64,000 bases of DNA from Lachnospiraceae bacterium (GTDB taxonomy: Bacteria > Bacillota > Clostridia > Lachnospirales > Lachnospiraceae): positions 55,059-119,058 of the forward strand of contig JAHZFJ010000013.1 of the NCBI GenBank assembly GCA_019421365.1. The letters are read 5' to 3'. A program made the position numbers and the translations under genes. This document shows positions 9,021 to 17,141 of this stretch, one piece after another (position 1 is the stretch's first letter; each line of letters opens with the position of its first letter). A model generated the notes under the pieces. The model did no database searches. It saw nothing but the letters and a program-made list of their open reading frames with translations, and was not told the DNA's origin.

Positions 9021-9233
9021 ATGAATCAGAAGAAAACGTCTACTAATAATAAAACAACTAATTCTACTTCCAAAAATAAAGTTGGAAATAAAACAGGAAG
9101 TCAAACAGGAAATAAAACAGGAAATAATCAAGTTGATTCAAGAATGGAAAATTTCATAAGTGCTGCAATAAATCCAGACAACAATGCTTTCTTTGAAGAA
9201 AGAAGTAATCCTTTATGTAGTAAAGGTGACTGA
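9021..9233 (+). CDS. Small Asn/Lys/Thr-rich hypothetical protein
   Basis: A 70-residue hydrophilic protein with no recognised family. The N-terminal half is low complexity (Lys, Asn, Thr, Ser) and carries short tandem repeats NKTGSQTGNKTGNN, encoded by three near-identical AAACAGGAA units at about 9089-9125. The C-terminal half, DSRMENFISAAINPDNNAFFEER, looks like a folded or helical segment. The ATG at 9021 is 10 bases after AAAGGA and is preferred over the ATG at 9012. No signal peptide or membrane segment. The composition recalls small spore or DNA-binding proteins, but I cannot assign it. Confidence 0.6.
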   Translation: MNQKKTSTNNKTTNSTSKNKVGNKTGSQTGNKTGNNQVDSRMENFISAAINPDNNAFFEERSNPLCSKGD

Positions 9234-9303
9234 TAATAATAAACAGTTACAAATTAGATTTACTTAAGTCATTTTTAGAATATACAATAAAATTCAAAAC
9301 GAA

Positions 9304-9388
9304 AAAGACAATCTTTCAAATGTTTTGTATAAGGAGTGCAGATATATAATAATCGCTCCTCCACATACAAAGCATGAAGATTGTCTTT
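9304..9388. terminator. Long bidirectional terminator-like hairpin
   Basis: Arms AAAGACAATCTT (9304-9315) and AAGATTGTCTTT (9377-9388) pair perfectly and the pairing continues inward with mismatches to a loop near 9345. It lies between two convergent genes (9233 and 9400). Confidence 0.75.
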
Positions 9389-9399
9389 CTACTTCTATT

Positions 9400-10254
9400 C
9401 TATTCAACTACCTTCGTTCCACAGTTCGGACAGAAAATATCATCATGTTCAACAACGTTTCCACACTTCAGACAATACTTTACATTCTGAACTTTTGGTA
9501 GTTCTTCTTGTTTACTATTAACTTGTGGCATTCCTTGATCCTGGTTCACAGGTTGAACAGCTGGTCCCATTGATCCAGTTGATCCTTGATAATGATTATT
9601 CATTGGTTGCTGTGCTCCCATGGGTTGTTGAACTCTAACAGGTTGAGCTCCCACTGGTTGTTGTGCTCCCGCTGGTCGTTGCGCACCCATTGGCTGTTGC
9701 ATTCCCATTGGTTGACGATTCATCGCCTGTTGTTTCGGTTGTTGAACGTAAGATGATTGTCCATAGGATTGCTGTGGTGGCATATTATAACTTATTCTTC
9801 CACCATTCATAGTATTGTTATTTTGATCTTTTAATTTACTATTAATCTCTTTAGTATTCTTACATAGCATAACAATCATTAATAAACACTCATAACAAAT
9901 GCGGATTAATACGTTAAATCCAATTAACATTAATAATCCCTCACCAAAGGAGTCCTTCATATGTATTATTGAAATAATCGATATAAATAACGTTATAAAC
10001 ATATAACAAATCTTCAATAATGCCTCAATTATAAGTTTACCAAAATTCAATACCTCGTAGAGCCAACCAACAAATCCAGTAAACCGACCTGCATTACGTT
10101 TTGATAAGAACGTAAAATAAACAATAATAGCAACTACCAATGATGCGATAACAGCAACTCCTACTACTTCCGAATCAATATTGGAGAGTGAAATTGGATA
10201 ATCATAATAATAATAGTCGTCATAATACGAATAATTCCTTAATAAGTTAAACAT
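9400..10254 (-). CDS. Membrane protein with C-terminal zinc ribbon
   Basis: A 284-residue integral membrane protein of unknown role. An acidic/Tyr-rich N-terminus (YYDDYYYYDYP) is followed by three hydrophobic segments at about residues 30-50, 70-95 and 105-130. A low-complexity Gln/Pro/Met/Gly-rich linker spans about 155-235, with QQPMGAQ-like heptads repeated several times, and the protein ends in a CLKCG...CPNCGTKV zinc ribbon (about residues 262-282). Such zinc_ribbon_2 tails are common in Lachnospiraceae membrane proteins. The ATG follows a strong GGAGGAG. The repeat units are nearly identical in DNA and may vary in number between strains. Confidence 0.7.
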   Translation of the reverse strand: MFNLLRNYSYYDDYYYYDYPISLSNIDSEVVGVAVIASLVVAIIVYFTFLSKRNAGRFTGFVGWLYEVLNFGKLIIEALLKICYMFITLFISIISIIHMKDSFGEGLLMLIGFNVLIRICYECLLMIVMLCKNTKEINSKLKDQNNNTMNGGRISYNMPPQQSYGQSSYVQQPKQQAMNRQPMGMQQPMGAQRPAGAQQPVGAQPVRVQQPMGAQQPMNNHYQGSTGSMGPAVQPVNQDQGMPQVNSKQEELPKVQNVKYCLKCGNVVEHDDIFCPNCGTKVVE

Positions 10255-10319
10255 AAACTCCTCCTTCTCCTATGCAAGATTAATATACCATGATTATTAA
10301 TCATGATATATTATTGACT

Positions 10320-10544
10320 TTATCGAAGTAATTTTTCTAACATCGCTAAAGTTTCTTCTTCTACAGCCGTAGCCTCATCCGGTTCATCTACTATTTCTTG
10401 TCTTATTACTAAAGATTTAGATGATTCTAGAAATTGGTATGGTTGGTCCGTATCTTCCTTTTTAATCTCAAATGCATCATTCAGTGCATCCACAATAGAA
10501 TAACCATCGAACTCATTCAAGACTAATCCTTTTTTCTGCGCCAT
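10320..10544 (-). CDS. Small acidic hypothetical protein
   Basis: A 74-residue soluble acidic protein, starting MAQKKGLVLNEFDGYSIVDAL. No family recognised. The upstream in-frame ATG at 10619 lacks a ribosome site, whereas the ATG at 10544 follows GGGGGA at good spacing. A consensus promoter lies about 115 bases upstream, which supports it being a real, well-expressed gene. It ends about 65 bases before the membrane zinc-ribbon gene and may be co-transcribed with it. Confidence 0.65.
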   Translation of the reverse strand: MAQKKGLVLNEFDGYSIVDALNDAFEIKKEDTDQPYQFLESSKSLVIRQEIVDEPDEATAVEEETLAMLEKLLR

Positions 10545-10656
10545 AATATCCCCCTTCGAGCTGTCAAACTTCCCCCTAAAAGAAGTTATACAATATAAAT
10601 TTGGATACCCCTCAAGCACCTATAGTTCTTATTTCGATAAAAACATACTTATCAAA

Positions 10657-10685
10657 ATTATATTAGGCACATTTTCAAATGTCAA
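10657..10685 (-). promoter_or_regulatory. Consensus promoter for the small acidic protein gene
   Basis: Minus-strand TTGACA (10680-10685), 17-base spacer, TATAAT (10657-10662): a perfect vegetative consensus. The rest of 10545-10927 is AT-rich with nothing else recognised. Confidence 0.8.
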
Positions 10686-10927
10686 GAAAATTATTCCTTT
10701 AAGCTCATATCAAATTAAAATTTACTAAGATATATACTATATTATTATTATAGTCTATTCGCTTATTAGTTCGTCTAACTCAATATTCATACTAGAAGTA
10801 CTCTCTGCTAACTCTACCTCATCATTTTCAATCAAACAATTCTATTTTCTATTAACTTCCCATATATGTTATACTTATAAATGTTCCAGGTAATCCTATA
10901 TTTTGTATAGAAATAAAAAAGGAGTGA

Positions 10928-11225
10928 ATGTTATCTTTTTGTGTTATATGGGTAATTTATTTACTAGAACCATTACCTCATGTTGTCCAACTTGACAAGA
11001 TTACATACCCCCTCGCTGATAGCTTTTCCTTGTTAATACTTGGCATCTTGACTGGAAAAATGTTAGGTAGAGATAATGTTATTGCCCTTAGTATTCGATG
11101 CAGATATACCTGATTTGATCTTAAGAACATTAGTAGATATTATAGCAATTACAATAGGTTATCTTACTGCAATTATTATAAGAAAACATAAAAATATAAC
11201 TAACTATAGACAATTACAAAACTGA
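10928..11225 (+). pseudogene. Frameshifted small membrane protein
   Basis: Frame one starts at 10928 after GGAG and encodes MLSFCVIWVIYLL... through LILGILTGKMLGRDNVIALS before running into a stop at 11113. A second frame picks up at about 11093 and reads FDADIPDLILRTLVDIIAIT, then a second hydrophobic stretch and a basic tail (RKHKNITNYRQLQN), to a stop at 11223-11225. Joining them near 11090 with a one-base shift gives a plausible protein of about 98 residues with two or three membrane helices. The stop coincides with a terminator hairpin, which fits a real former gene. Family not recognised. Confidence 0.5.
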
Positions 11226-11248
11226 GAATAGTTTTGCAATTGTCTATA
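11205..11248 (+). terminator. Terminator-like hairpin overlapping the frameshifted gene end
   Basis: 19-bp arms with one mismatch (11205-11223 and 11230-11248) around a six-base loop. It includes the stop codon of the frameshifted small membrane gene. There is no clear T-tract. Confidence 0.6.
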
Positions 11249-11310
11249 ATGATTCGGCTGGCAAAAGATCTTAGCTAAAGTTAATAATGATTAAAAGTTA
11301 TCTCTCCTCC

Positions 11311-13629
11311 CTATAACTGAACTATCTTAACTCGCCCACCATTAACTTGTTCCATATCATTTACTTTGAATTCTACTACATGGTCTAAACAATTTACACG
11401 AATCATCTTATAGACCTTCTCATAACCTTCCTGTACAAGATTGATGGTACAAGTATTATTCTTATCAATTGTGATATGGAATTCATTAAATTCCCCTGCT
11501 TGGTAAGCAAAGTCTTCCCCATTATCTTGATAATGAGTATAACTTCCTTCACCAGGATAAACATCAAGAATTAATGTATCTTGTTCTTTCTCTCCAACAT
11601 AGCTTTGCTCAGTATAATTAGGTAGAATCGTTCCAGCTTTTACATAAACCGGGCAAACATCTAATGGAGCATCACGTAAGATATATCTTCCACCCTCTAC
11701 TAACTCCTTAGTCCAGTAGTCATACCAATTACCTTCTGGTAAATATACCATCTTGCAAGTTTGTCCTTGGTCTAGCACAGGTGCAACTAGTAGATTTTCG
11801 CCTACTAAGAATTCTTCATTCATGTTCTTAGCTACTTCATCCTGCTCATAATGCATGATTAATGGGCGAACAATTGGTAATCCTTCACTTTCTGATTGAA
11901 AGAACAAATCATAGTAGTAAGGAAGTAATCGGTAACGTAATTTAATGTATTTGCGGTTGATGTTAAGGGTTTCTTCATCAAATTGCCAAGGCTCTTGAAA
12001 TCTTGATCCTTTGGAAGCATGATTACGGAATAATGGCGAGAAGCAGCCAACCTGTACCCATCTACATAATAATTCTTTGGTAGCATCTGATCCAAATCCA
12101 CCGATATCGGTACCAACAAAAGACATACCACTTAATCCTAGATTACATAATTGAGGAACTGCCATCTTAAGATGAGCCCAGATACTATGATTGTCTCCTG
12201 TCCATGCTGTAGAATACTTCTGACTTCCTGCATAGCAAGCTCTAGTAATTACATATGGTCTTCTTCCATCTAATCGTTTTAAACCTTCGTATGTTGCTTT
12301 TGCCATCATATGTCCATAGATATTGTGTACTTTTGCATGGTTTGCTTTCTTTACTCCATCAGAGAATACAACATCATCTGGAAGTTGTCCTTCAAAACTA
12401 GCTGGTTCATTCATATCATTCCAGATACCACGTACCCCTTGTTCTAATAAGAAGGAATGATTATTCCCCCACCAAGTTTGTGCTTCTTCATTTCCGAAGT
12501 CAGGGAATACAGATTTTCCTGGCCATACAGAGTTAACATAGATATCACCATCTTTATCAGTAGCGAAATATCCGTTCTTCACGCCTTCTTCATATACAGG
12601 ATATCCTTCTTCTATCTTAACCGCTGGATCAATGATCGTTACAATCTTAAACCCGTCCTCTTTAAGATCCTTGAGTAATTTCTTCGGATCGTCATAGCGT
12701 TCCTTGTTCCAAGTAAATACTTTGAATCGCTCCATATAATCAATATCAAGATGTATAACATCACATGGAAGATCATACTTACGTAGATTCGTTGCGATTT
12801 CTCTTACCTGTTTCTCTGATTCATATCCCCATCTTGATTGCTGATATCCTAGTGTCCATATTTGAGGCACGAGAGTACGCCCTGTCAAATATGTATAGTT
12901 CTTGATGATTGATTTGATACTATCACCAGCCACGTAATAATAATTTAGATTTCCTTGCTCCGCACCGAATAAATAGTACTCATCATTTTCTTTTCCCATA
13001 TCAAAATAACTGCGATATGTGTTATCATAGAATAATCCATATACACACTCTTTTCTTAGTGCAATATAGAAAGGTATTGATTTATACAAGGCCATAAAAC
13101 TATCAACTTGCGGATCTGGATTATCTGTATTCCACATCTCATATTCATATCCACGTTTATTAAGAAAACCTGTTTTATCACCTAATCCATAGAAAGCCTC
13201 ATCACCTTGCATCTTCTTTAGAACTTCAATCTTGTAGTGTGCTTTCTTTTGATAGACTTGATGTCCCTCTTGTAATGCCATTTGTATGAACTCTTCACTT
13301 ACACCTTTACGTACTACTCGTTCTCCTCTATAATCTTCACAGACCAATTTTCCTTCAGCATTATAAAAATCAATCTTGAAATCATCATATATCTTAGCTA
13401 TAACACTTTTAGTAGCTATCTCAAGATACTCGTCCTTCTTAACAACACTAAACTCTGTATCTCTTTGTTTATTTCCCTCAATGGCAGCAGATGGTTCTTC
13501 TTCACCATCAAATGAAGCAAATACATTCCATATCTCATCAGTAATTATATAAATCTTACTTTGTCTTTTCTCGAATTCTAATATAATTTCTTGATCCTTA
13601 ACTTGGTGGTTCAATAATTTGCCAAACAT
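11311..13629 (-). CDS. Glycoside hydrolase family 31 (alpha-glucosidase type)
   Basis: A 772-residue cytosolic enzyme releasing alpha-linked glucose or xylose. The N-terminal beta-sandwich is followed by the (beta/alpha)8 barrel with LDIDYM (residues 294-299), the nucleophile signature WNDMNEP (Asp405) and the acid/base region TGDNHS (Asp479). A C-terminal beta-sandwich follows, with YLPEGNWYDYW. All catalytic residues of GH31 are present and length is normal for the family. No signal peptide, so it probably acts on imported oligosaccharides. The ATG follows TGGAGG. Specificity (maltose, isomaltose or xylosides) cannot be read from the sequence. It stands alone between two unrelated genes. 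Confidence 0.92.
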   Translation of the reverse strand: MFGKLLNHQVKDQEIILEFEKRQSKIYIITDEIWNVFASFDGEEEPSAAIEGNKQRDTEFSVVKKDEYLEIATKSVIAKIYDDFKIDFYNAEGKLVCEDYRGERVVRKGVSEEFIQMALQEGHQVYQKKAHYKIEVLKKMQGDEAFYGLGDKTGFLNKRGYEYEMWNTDNPDPQVDSFMALYKSIPFYIALRKECVYGLFYDNTYRSYFDMGKENDEYYLFGAEQGNLNYYYVAGDSIKSIIKNYTYLTGRTLVPQIWTLGYQQSRWGYESEKQVREIATNLRKYDLPCDVIHLDIDYMERFKVFTWNKERYDDPKKLLKDLKEDGFKIVTIIDPAVKIEEGYPVYEEGVKNGYFATDKDGDIYVNSVWPGKSVFPDFGNEEAQTWWGNNHSFLLEQGVRGIWNDMNEPASFEGQLPDDVVFSDGVKKANHAKVHNIYGHMMAKATYEGLKRLDGRRPYVITRACYAGSQKYSTAWTGDNHSIWAHLKMAVPQLCNLGLSGMSFVGTDIGGFGSDATKELLCRWVQVGCFSPLFRNHASKGSRFQEPWQFDEETLNINRKYIKLRYRLLPYYYDLFFQSESEGLPIVRPLIMHYEQDEVAKNMNEEFLVGENLLVAPVLDQGQTCKMVYLPEGNWYDYWTKELVEGGRYILRDAPLDVCPVYVKAGTILPNYTEQSYVGEKEQDTLILDVYPGEGSYTHYQDNGEDFAYQAGEFNEFHITIDKNNTCTINLVQEGYEKVYKMIRVNCLDHVVEFKVNDMEQVNGGRVKIVQL

Positions 13630-13755
13630 TTCGTTTCCTCCATTAAAATACTACAATATTCATGTAATCCCCTTATTTTATCATGTTGCTACCTAGGTAA
13701 CTATCACATTTCTAACATCTCATATCAATATAATGCTTTGTTAATCATAATAAAA

Positions 13756-13822
13756 AAGGGCTGTTAGTGCATGAATTTAGTTTCAATAACATATTAGAAT
13801 ACTAATTATGCGCCAAGCCCTT
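13756..13822 (-). terminator. Terminator hairpin downstream of second patatin gene
   Basis: AAGGGCT (13756-13762) pairs with AGCCCTT (13816-13822); the pairing extends inward with several mismatches. On the minus strand a run of T follows, as expected for termination of the gene ending at 13830. Confidence 0.65.
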
Positions 13823-13829
13823 GTTTTCT

Positions 13830-14687
13830 CTATTCGTCTAGATATGCAAGCATATCCTCCATACGTTTATTTGCAATTGTTTTCCCTATCTCATACAAGT
13901 CACGCAGTTTTTGAACATCTTTTTCCACTCGAGATACTAATACTGGTTCCTCTGGGCGAATCACAAAGATTCTTCCCTCCTTCTCTAACCTATCTATAGT
14001 TTCTTGTAACTCATTATAGTGACTTGGTATCTGCTTTAATTTCTGTATTAAACGCGGATACTGTTTATAAGTTCTTTCATATGCTCGTAACATTGCTTTC
14101 GATACAGGCGGTTTTCTATATTCCTGGTGTCTAGTTAGGACAACAACAATCTTTTCATATCCTTCATTAATAGCCCACTCAACAGGAATCGGATTTGCTA
14201 TTCCTCCATCAAGACATTTCATGCCTTCAACATAAACAATCGGTGAAAGCAATGGCATACTACAAGAACTACGACATGCCATCATCATATCTTCCGTCTT
14301 TCCTTTTTCAAAGCTTACCAATTTTCCTGTTTTACAATTGGTGGAAAACGCAACAAAGCGCTGTGACGAGTTATAGAAAGTTTCTTCATCAAATGGTATT
14401 AACTCTTTTCCTATATCATCAAATAAAAAATTAAAGTTAAAAATAGAACGATTGCGAATCAAGCTGTGGATTCCCGCAAATCGTTTATCTCTTACATAAT
14501 CTATATTAACTTTAGCCGTTCTTCCCATTTGCTTTGATACATAGTTAAGCCCACTCAATGAGCCTGCAGATACACCGCCTACACAAGGAAATTCAATTCC
14601 ATTTGCTATAAAAGTATCCATAACTCCTGCTGTAAATAAACAACGCAAGGATCCACCTTCCAATATTAATGCCGTACTTTCCTTCAT
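13830..14687 (-). CDS. Patatin-like phospholipase (RssA/YjjU type)
   Basis: A 285-residue predicted serine acyl hydrolase. LEGGSLRCLFTAGVMD (residues 9-24) is the glycine/arginine-rich oxyanion motif, GVSAGS (about 38-43) the nucleophile elbow, and CLDGGIANPIP carries the catalytic Asp. The C-terminal quarter is basic and helical, as in the YjjU-like bacterial patatins. No signal peptide or membrane span. It is not closely similar to the patatin at 3952, which belongs to the GGGxKG subgroup, so these are not recent duplicates. The ATG follows GAAAGGAA. A structured leader lies upstream. Confidence 0.87.
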   Translation of the reverse strand: MKESTALILEGGSLRCLFTAGVMDTFIANGIEFPCVGGVSAGSLSGLNYVSKQMGRTAKVNIDYVRDKRFAGIHSLIRNRSIFNFNFLFDDIGKELIPFDEETFYNSSQRFVAFSTNCKTGKLVSFEKGKTEDMMMACRSSCSMPLLSPIVYVEGMKCLDGGIANPIPVEWAINEGYEKIVVVLTRHQEYRKPPVSKAMLRAYERTYKQYPRLIQKLKQIPSHYNELQETIDRLEKEGRIFVIRPEEPVLVSRVEKDVQKLRDLYEIGKTIANKRMEDMLAYLDE

Positions 14688-14719
14688 GCTATCGTTCCTT
14701 TCAATTACTTATACAAATT

Positions 14720-14895
14720 AGGGTGAGGGTGTCAAACTGTATTTAACTTATGACTCCTTCAAATCAAGTTCCTTGACTTTGTTAAGGTCTTACACTACGC
14801 GTAATCCCTAGCTCTAAAACTTTGTTCTAGAGCTAACTTATCGAATGAAATAAAATACTCACTATTCTCGTGCTTGATTTCCTTCCGATAAGTTA
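14720..14895 (-). other. Structured leader with several hairpins upstream of second patatin gene
   Basis: The 295 bases before the patatin start hold AGCTCTAAAAC / GTTCTAGAGCT (about 14811-14835) and TAACTTATCG / CGATAAGTTA (about 14835-14895) as inverted repeats, and, next to the gene, GGGTGAGGGTGTCAAA (about 14720-14735), which resembles the outer arm of R2 elements. It may be a decayed R2-like element or a leader RNA. Confidence 0.35.
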
Positions 14896-14982
14896 CATTA
14901 TACACAGTCATTTCTATATTTTCCAGTATTGGTAATATTTTAATATGCTATTCACCAGTTACTTTTTACTTAGAGACTGTTC

Positions 14983-15621
14983 TCACAGTCTCTTCAAGAT
15001 ATGCACTTTAATATTATCCTGCATACACGCTTTATTCACTTTACAATCCGGTAGACTTACAATCTTCCCCTCATCAAACCATCTTTTAATCTCTGTTCTA
15101 GATTGTCCTAATAGCTCTGAAAGAATACGATCCATACGAAAGCGAAGACGATAGGGATTACTAATCTGTATTATCTGTTGATAAGACTGCTCTCTTAAAA
15201 CCACATCTATATCGCTTTCTTTTTCCACTGTATTCTCTACTGTATTATCTTCTGAAATTTCCTTTACTTCTATGGAGTAAAACTCTTTCTCCATATCAAT
15301 CTCTACATGATTTTTCTTTAATACTGCTCCATCATAACTAACACGCCATGCTAACTCTTGGTTGTTGGCAAGGTACATTTCATAATCATCGCGGGGCAAT
15401 GACTTCGGACGAATTCGCTCATAGATACTTAGATTATAGGTCGTCTTGCATTTCTCACATTGATAGATTAACCATATGTCAATAGCATTACCATTGGCAT
15501 TCACACGAAAATTCTCCGTATTGATATATGTGGATTTTCCACCACACTTAGAACAATTTCTAATGATTCGTTGTCCTTCTATAGGGTTAATTGTAACTTC
15601 TTTTGTTAAATGATAGCTCAT
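14983..15621 (-). CDS. DUF1062 family protein
   Basis: A 212-residue protein of the uncharacterised DUF1062 family. Two CxxC pairs near the N-terminus (CSKC at about residues 22-25 and CEKC at about 55-58) form a zinc-ribbon-like unit. The C-terminal region, RFRMDRILSELLGQSRTEIK followed by WFDEGKIV, looks like an S4-type RNA-binding domain, with the typical helical lead-in and the basic turn. That suggests RNA or ribosome binding, by inference only. The ATG at 15621 follows AAGGAG at seven bases; the longer frame to 15687 would start inside a hairpin repeat. Confidence 0.8.
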   Translation of the reverse strand: MSYHLTKEVTINPIEGQRIIRNCSKCGGKSTYINTENFRVNANGNAIDIWLIYQCEKCKTTYNLSIYERIRPKSLPRDDYEMYLANNQELAWRVSYDGAVLKKNHVEIDMEKEFYSIEVKEISEDNTVENTVEKESDIDVVLREQSYQQIIQISNPYRLRFRMDRILSELLGQSRTEIKRWFDEGKIVSLPDCKVNKACMQDNIKVHILKRL

Positions 15622-15654
15622 TTTGCATCTCCTTATTATTATAATATGGATTCT

Positions 15655-15749
15655 GCAAAGGCTATTTTTTATTAACTCAAACTCCACACCTAAAACTTTA
15701 TTTCAAGTGTGAAGTTTGAGTTTTTTATCTAATTTGCAATAGCCTTTGC
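15655..15749. repeat. R3 nested hairpin in the DUF1062 leader
   Basis: Outer perfect 12-bp arms GCAAAGGCTATT (15655-15666) and AATAGCCTTTGC (15738-15749) enclose an inner inverted repeat AACTCAAACT...AGTTTGAGTT (15674-15683 and 15713-15722). The inner arm resembles the repeat at 1161-1279. It ends 34 bases before the DUF1062 start codon. Confidence 0.75.
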
Positions 15750-15882
15750 TATGCAAAATTAAAAGGTTCACACATACAATTACACTCTCCTCTCATGTAC
15801 TCTAAGTGTAATTCATGTGGAACCTTAAAACCACCTTATTCTCTTTTCCTAATTATGTTTGAGGTAGTCTATATCAACTCTC

Positions 15883-16836
15883 CTAAGAAACTGCTTGTAC
15901 ACATTTTACAATCATATCCTTTGACCAATTATATAAATCATCTGTCTCGTATTTACGATACTCGGTTTCTAAAATCATCACTAAGAACAGATAGATATCA
16001 TACCATCTTGCACGACGCTCCTGCTCCTTATTCAAATTAGCAATTCCATACCCTTCCAAGAAATCAGCGTTTCTTTCATGGCTTCGGAATCCAACCTCCA
16101 TAAGGGGGTCTCCCCAGATACAACGTTCGAAATCTATGATTCCCGAGATTTTCTTATTCTTAATAAAGATATTACCAGCCCATATATCCCAATGAACTAA
16201 TGCCGGTACCGTTACTTCATCAAAATATTCTTTATCTTTATCAAGCAACGATAATAACTCGTCTTCTTTAATCGGCACATAAATATTGGCTACATTAGCA
16301 TCATGGTACGCTAATTGTATCATACTACGGAATACTTCAAACCAATTCGTTCCTTGTAATTCAGGCTGTCCATAATATCCGAATTCTGAACCAGTAATTT
16401 GATTCATAGAATGATTATATTTCCCAAGTTCTTTTTGTATCGCTCTCTTTTCCTCTTCTGATAAGGAATCATTAATAAGGTTAAGTGTTTCCCCTTCAAT
16501 GACACTCATGAAATAATACTCAAATGGACAAAGCTCATGACTATTATCATAGTATATAATATCCGGTACAGGTACATCCGTCTCCCTTTTCACTAATCGA
16601 AGGGAATCTACTTCACTAAACATAATATTCTTTTCATAAGACATAATCCTTGAATCAGGCTGAGGAGCTATCTTAAGGATTGCCTTCTCATTGTTATCTA
16701 ATGTAATTAGGTAAGCAACATTAAAGTAGCCTTCTTTAAGCTCAATGATTTCTTTACATGACATATTCGGAAATGCTCTCGAAACCATCTGATCAATTAC
16801 TTTCCTGTCTTGTTTATTCTTTGTTAAACTTTCCAT
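15883..16836 (-). CDS. Aminoglycoside phosphotransferase (APH) family kinase
   Basis: A 317-residue small-molecule kinase of the APH/choline kinase fold. The catalytic loop reads LVHWDIWAGNIF (HxDxxxxN) and the metal-binding motif is GIIDFE, both intact. NVAYLITLDNNEKAILKIAP in the N-lobe supplies the ATP-binding lysine, and YYFMSVIEGE forms the hinge. The family covers antibiotic, homoserine, choline and fructosamine kinases; nothing here points to a particular substrate, so it should not be read as a resistance gene. Monocistronic; the ATG follows GGGGGATATTAACT. Confidence 0.82.
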   Translation of the reverse strand: MESLTKNKQDRKVIDQMVSRAFPNMSCKEIIELKEGYFNVAYLITLDNNEKAILKIAPQPDSRIMSYEKNIMFSEVDSLRLVKRETDVPVPDIIYYDNSHELCPFEYYFMSVIEGETLNLINDSLSEEEKRAIQKELGKYNHSMNQITGSEFGYYGQPELQGTNWFEVFRSMIQLAYHDANVANIYVPIKEDELLSLLDKDKEYFDEVTVPALVHWDIWAGNIFIKNKKISGIIDFERCIWGDPLMEVGFRSHERNADFLEGYGIANLNKEQERRARWYDIYLFLVMILETEYRKYETDDLYNWSKDMIVKCVQAVS

Positions 16837-17061
16837 AGTTAATATCCCCCTACACCTTCACTAATTAGGCCAACGGTGCCAATATAACTTTCTCAAATTA
16901 ATACCGTTATCTTACTTCATATTACCATAGGAGTTTTTCGTTTTCTAATAATATTCTCTCAATTTATACTAAGATAATGTCATCTATACTTATAGTTGCA
17001 AATTTTTATACTAAAACTATATCATAGATTAATCCCCACCTTATAAAAGAAGAATAAACAG

Positions 17062-17106
17062 AAAGAACCTAAGAAATATTTTGAAAAAACATCTCTTAGG
17101 TTCTTT
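17062..17106 (-). terminator. mgtE terminator
   Basis: AAAGAACCTAAGA (17062 on) pairs with TCTTAGGTTCTTT (ending 17106) across a loop of about 18 bases. The spacer 16837-17141 otherwise holds only AT-rich DNA. Confidence 0.75.
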
Positions 17107-17141
17107 AAGTTCTTTTTATCTTATCATATAACCATATCTCT

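Noticed and set aside
9089..9125. Short direct repeats that could suggest a CRISPR-like array
   Set aside because: Units are only about 12 bp, without spacers, and are codons of a low-complexity protein.
15883..16836. APH-like gene as an antibiotic-resistance determinant
   Set aside because: The fold is shared by many metabolic kinases and no resistance context or close match is visible.
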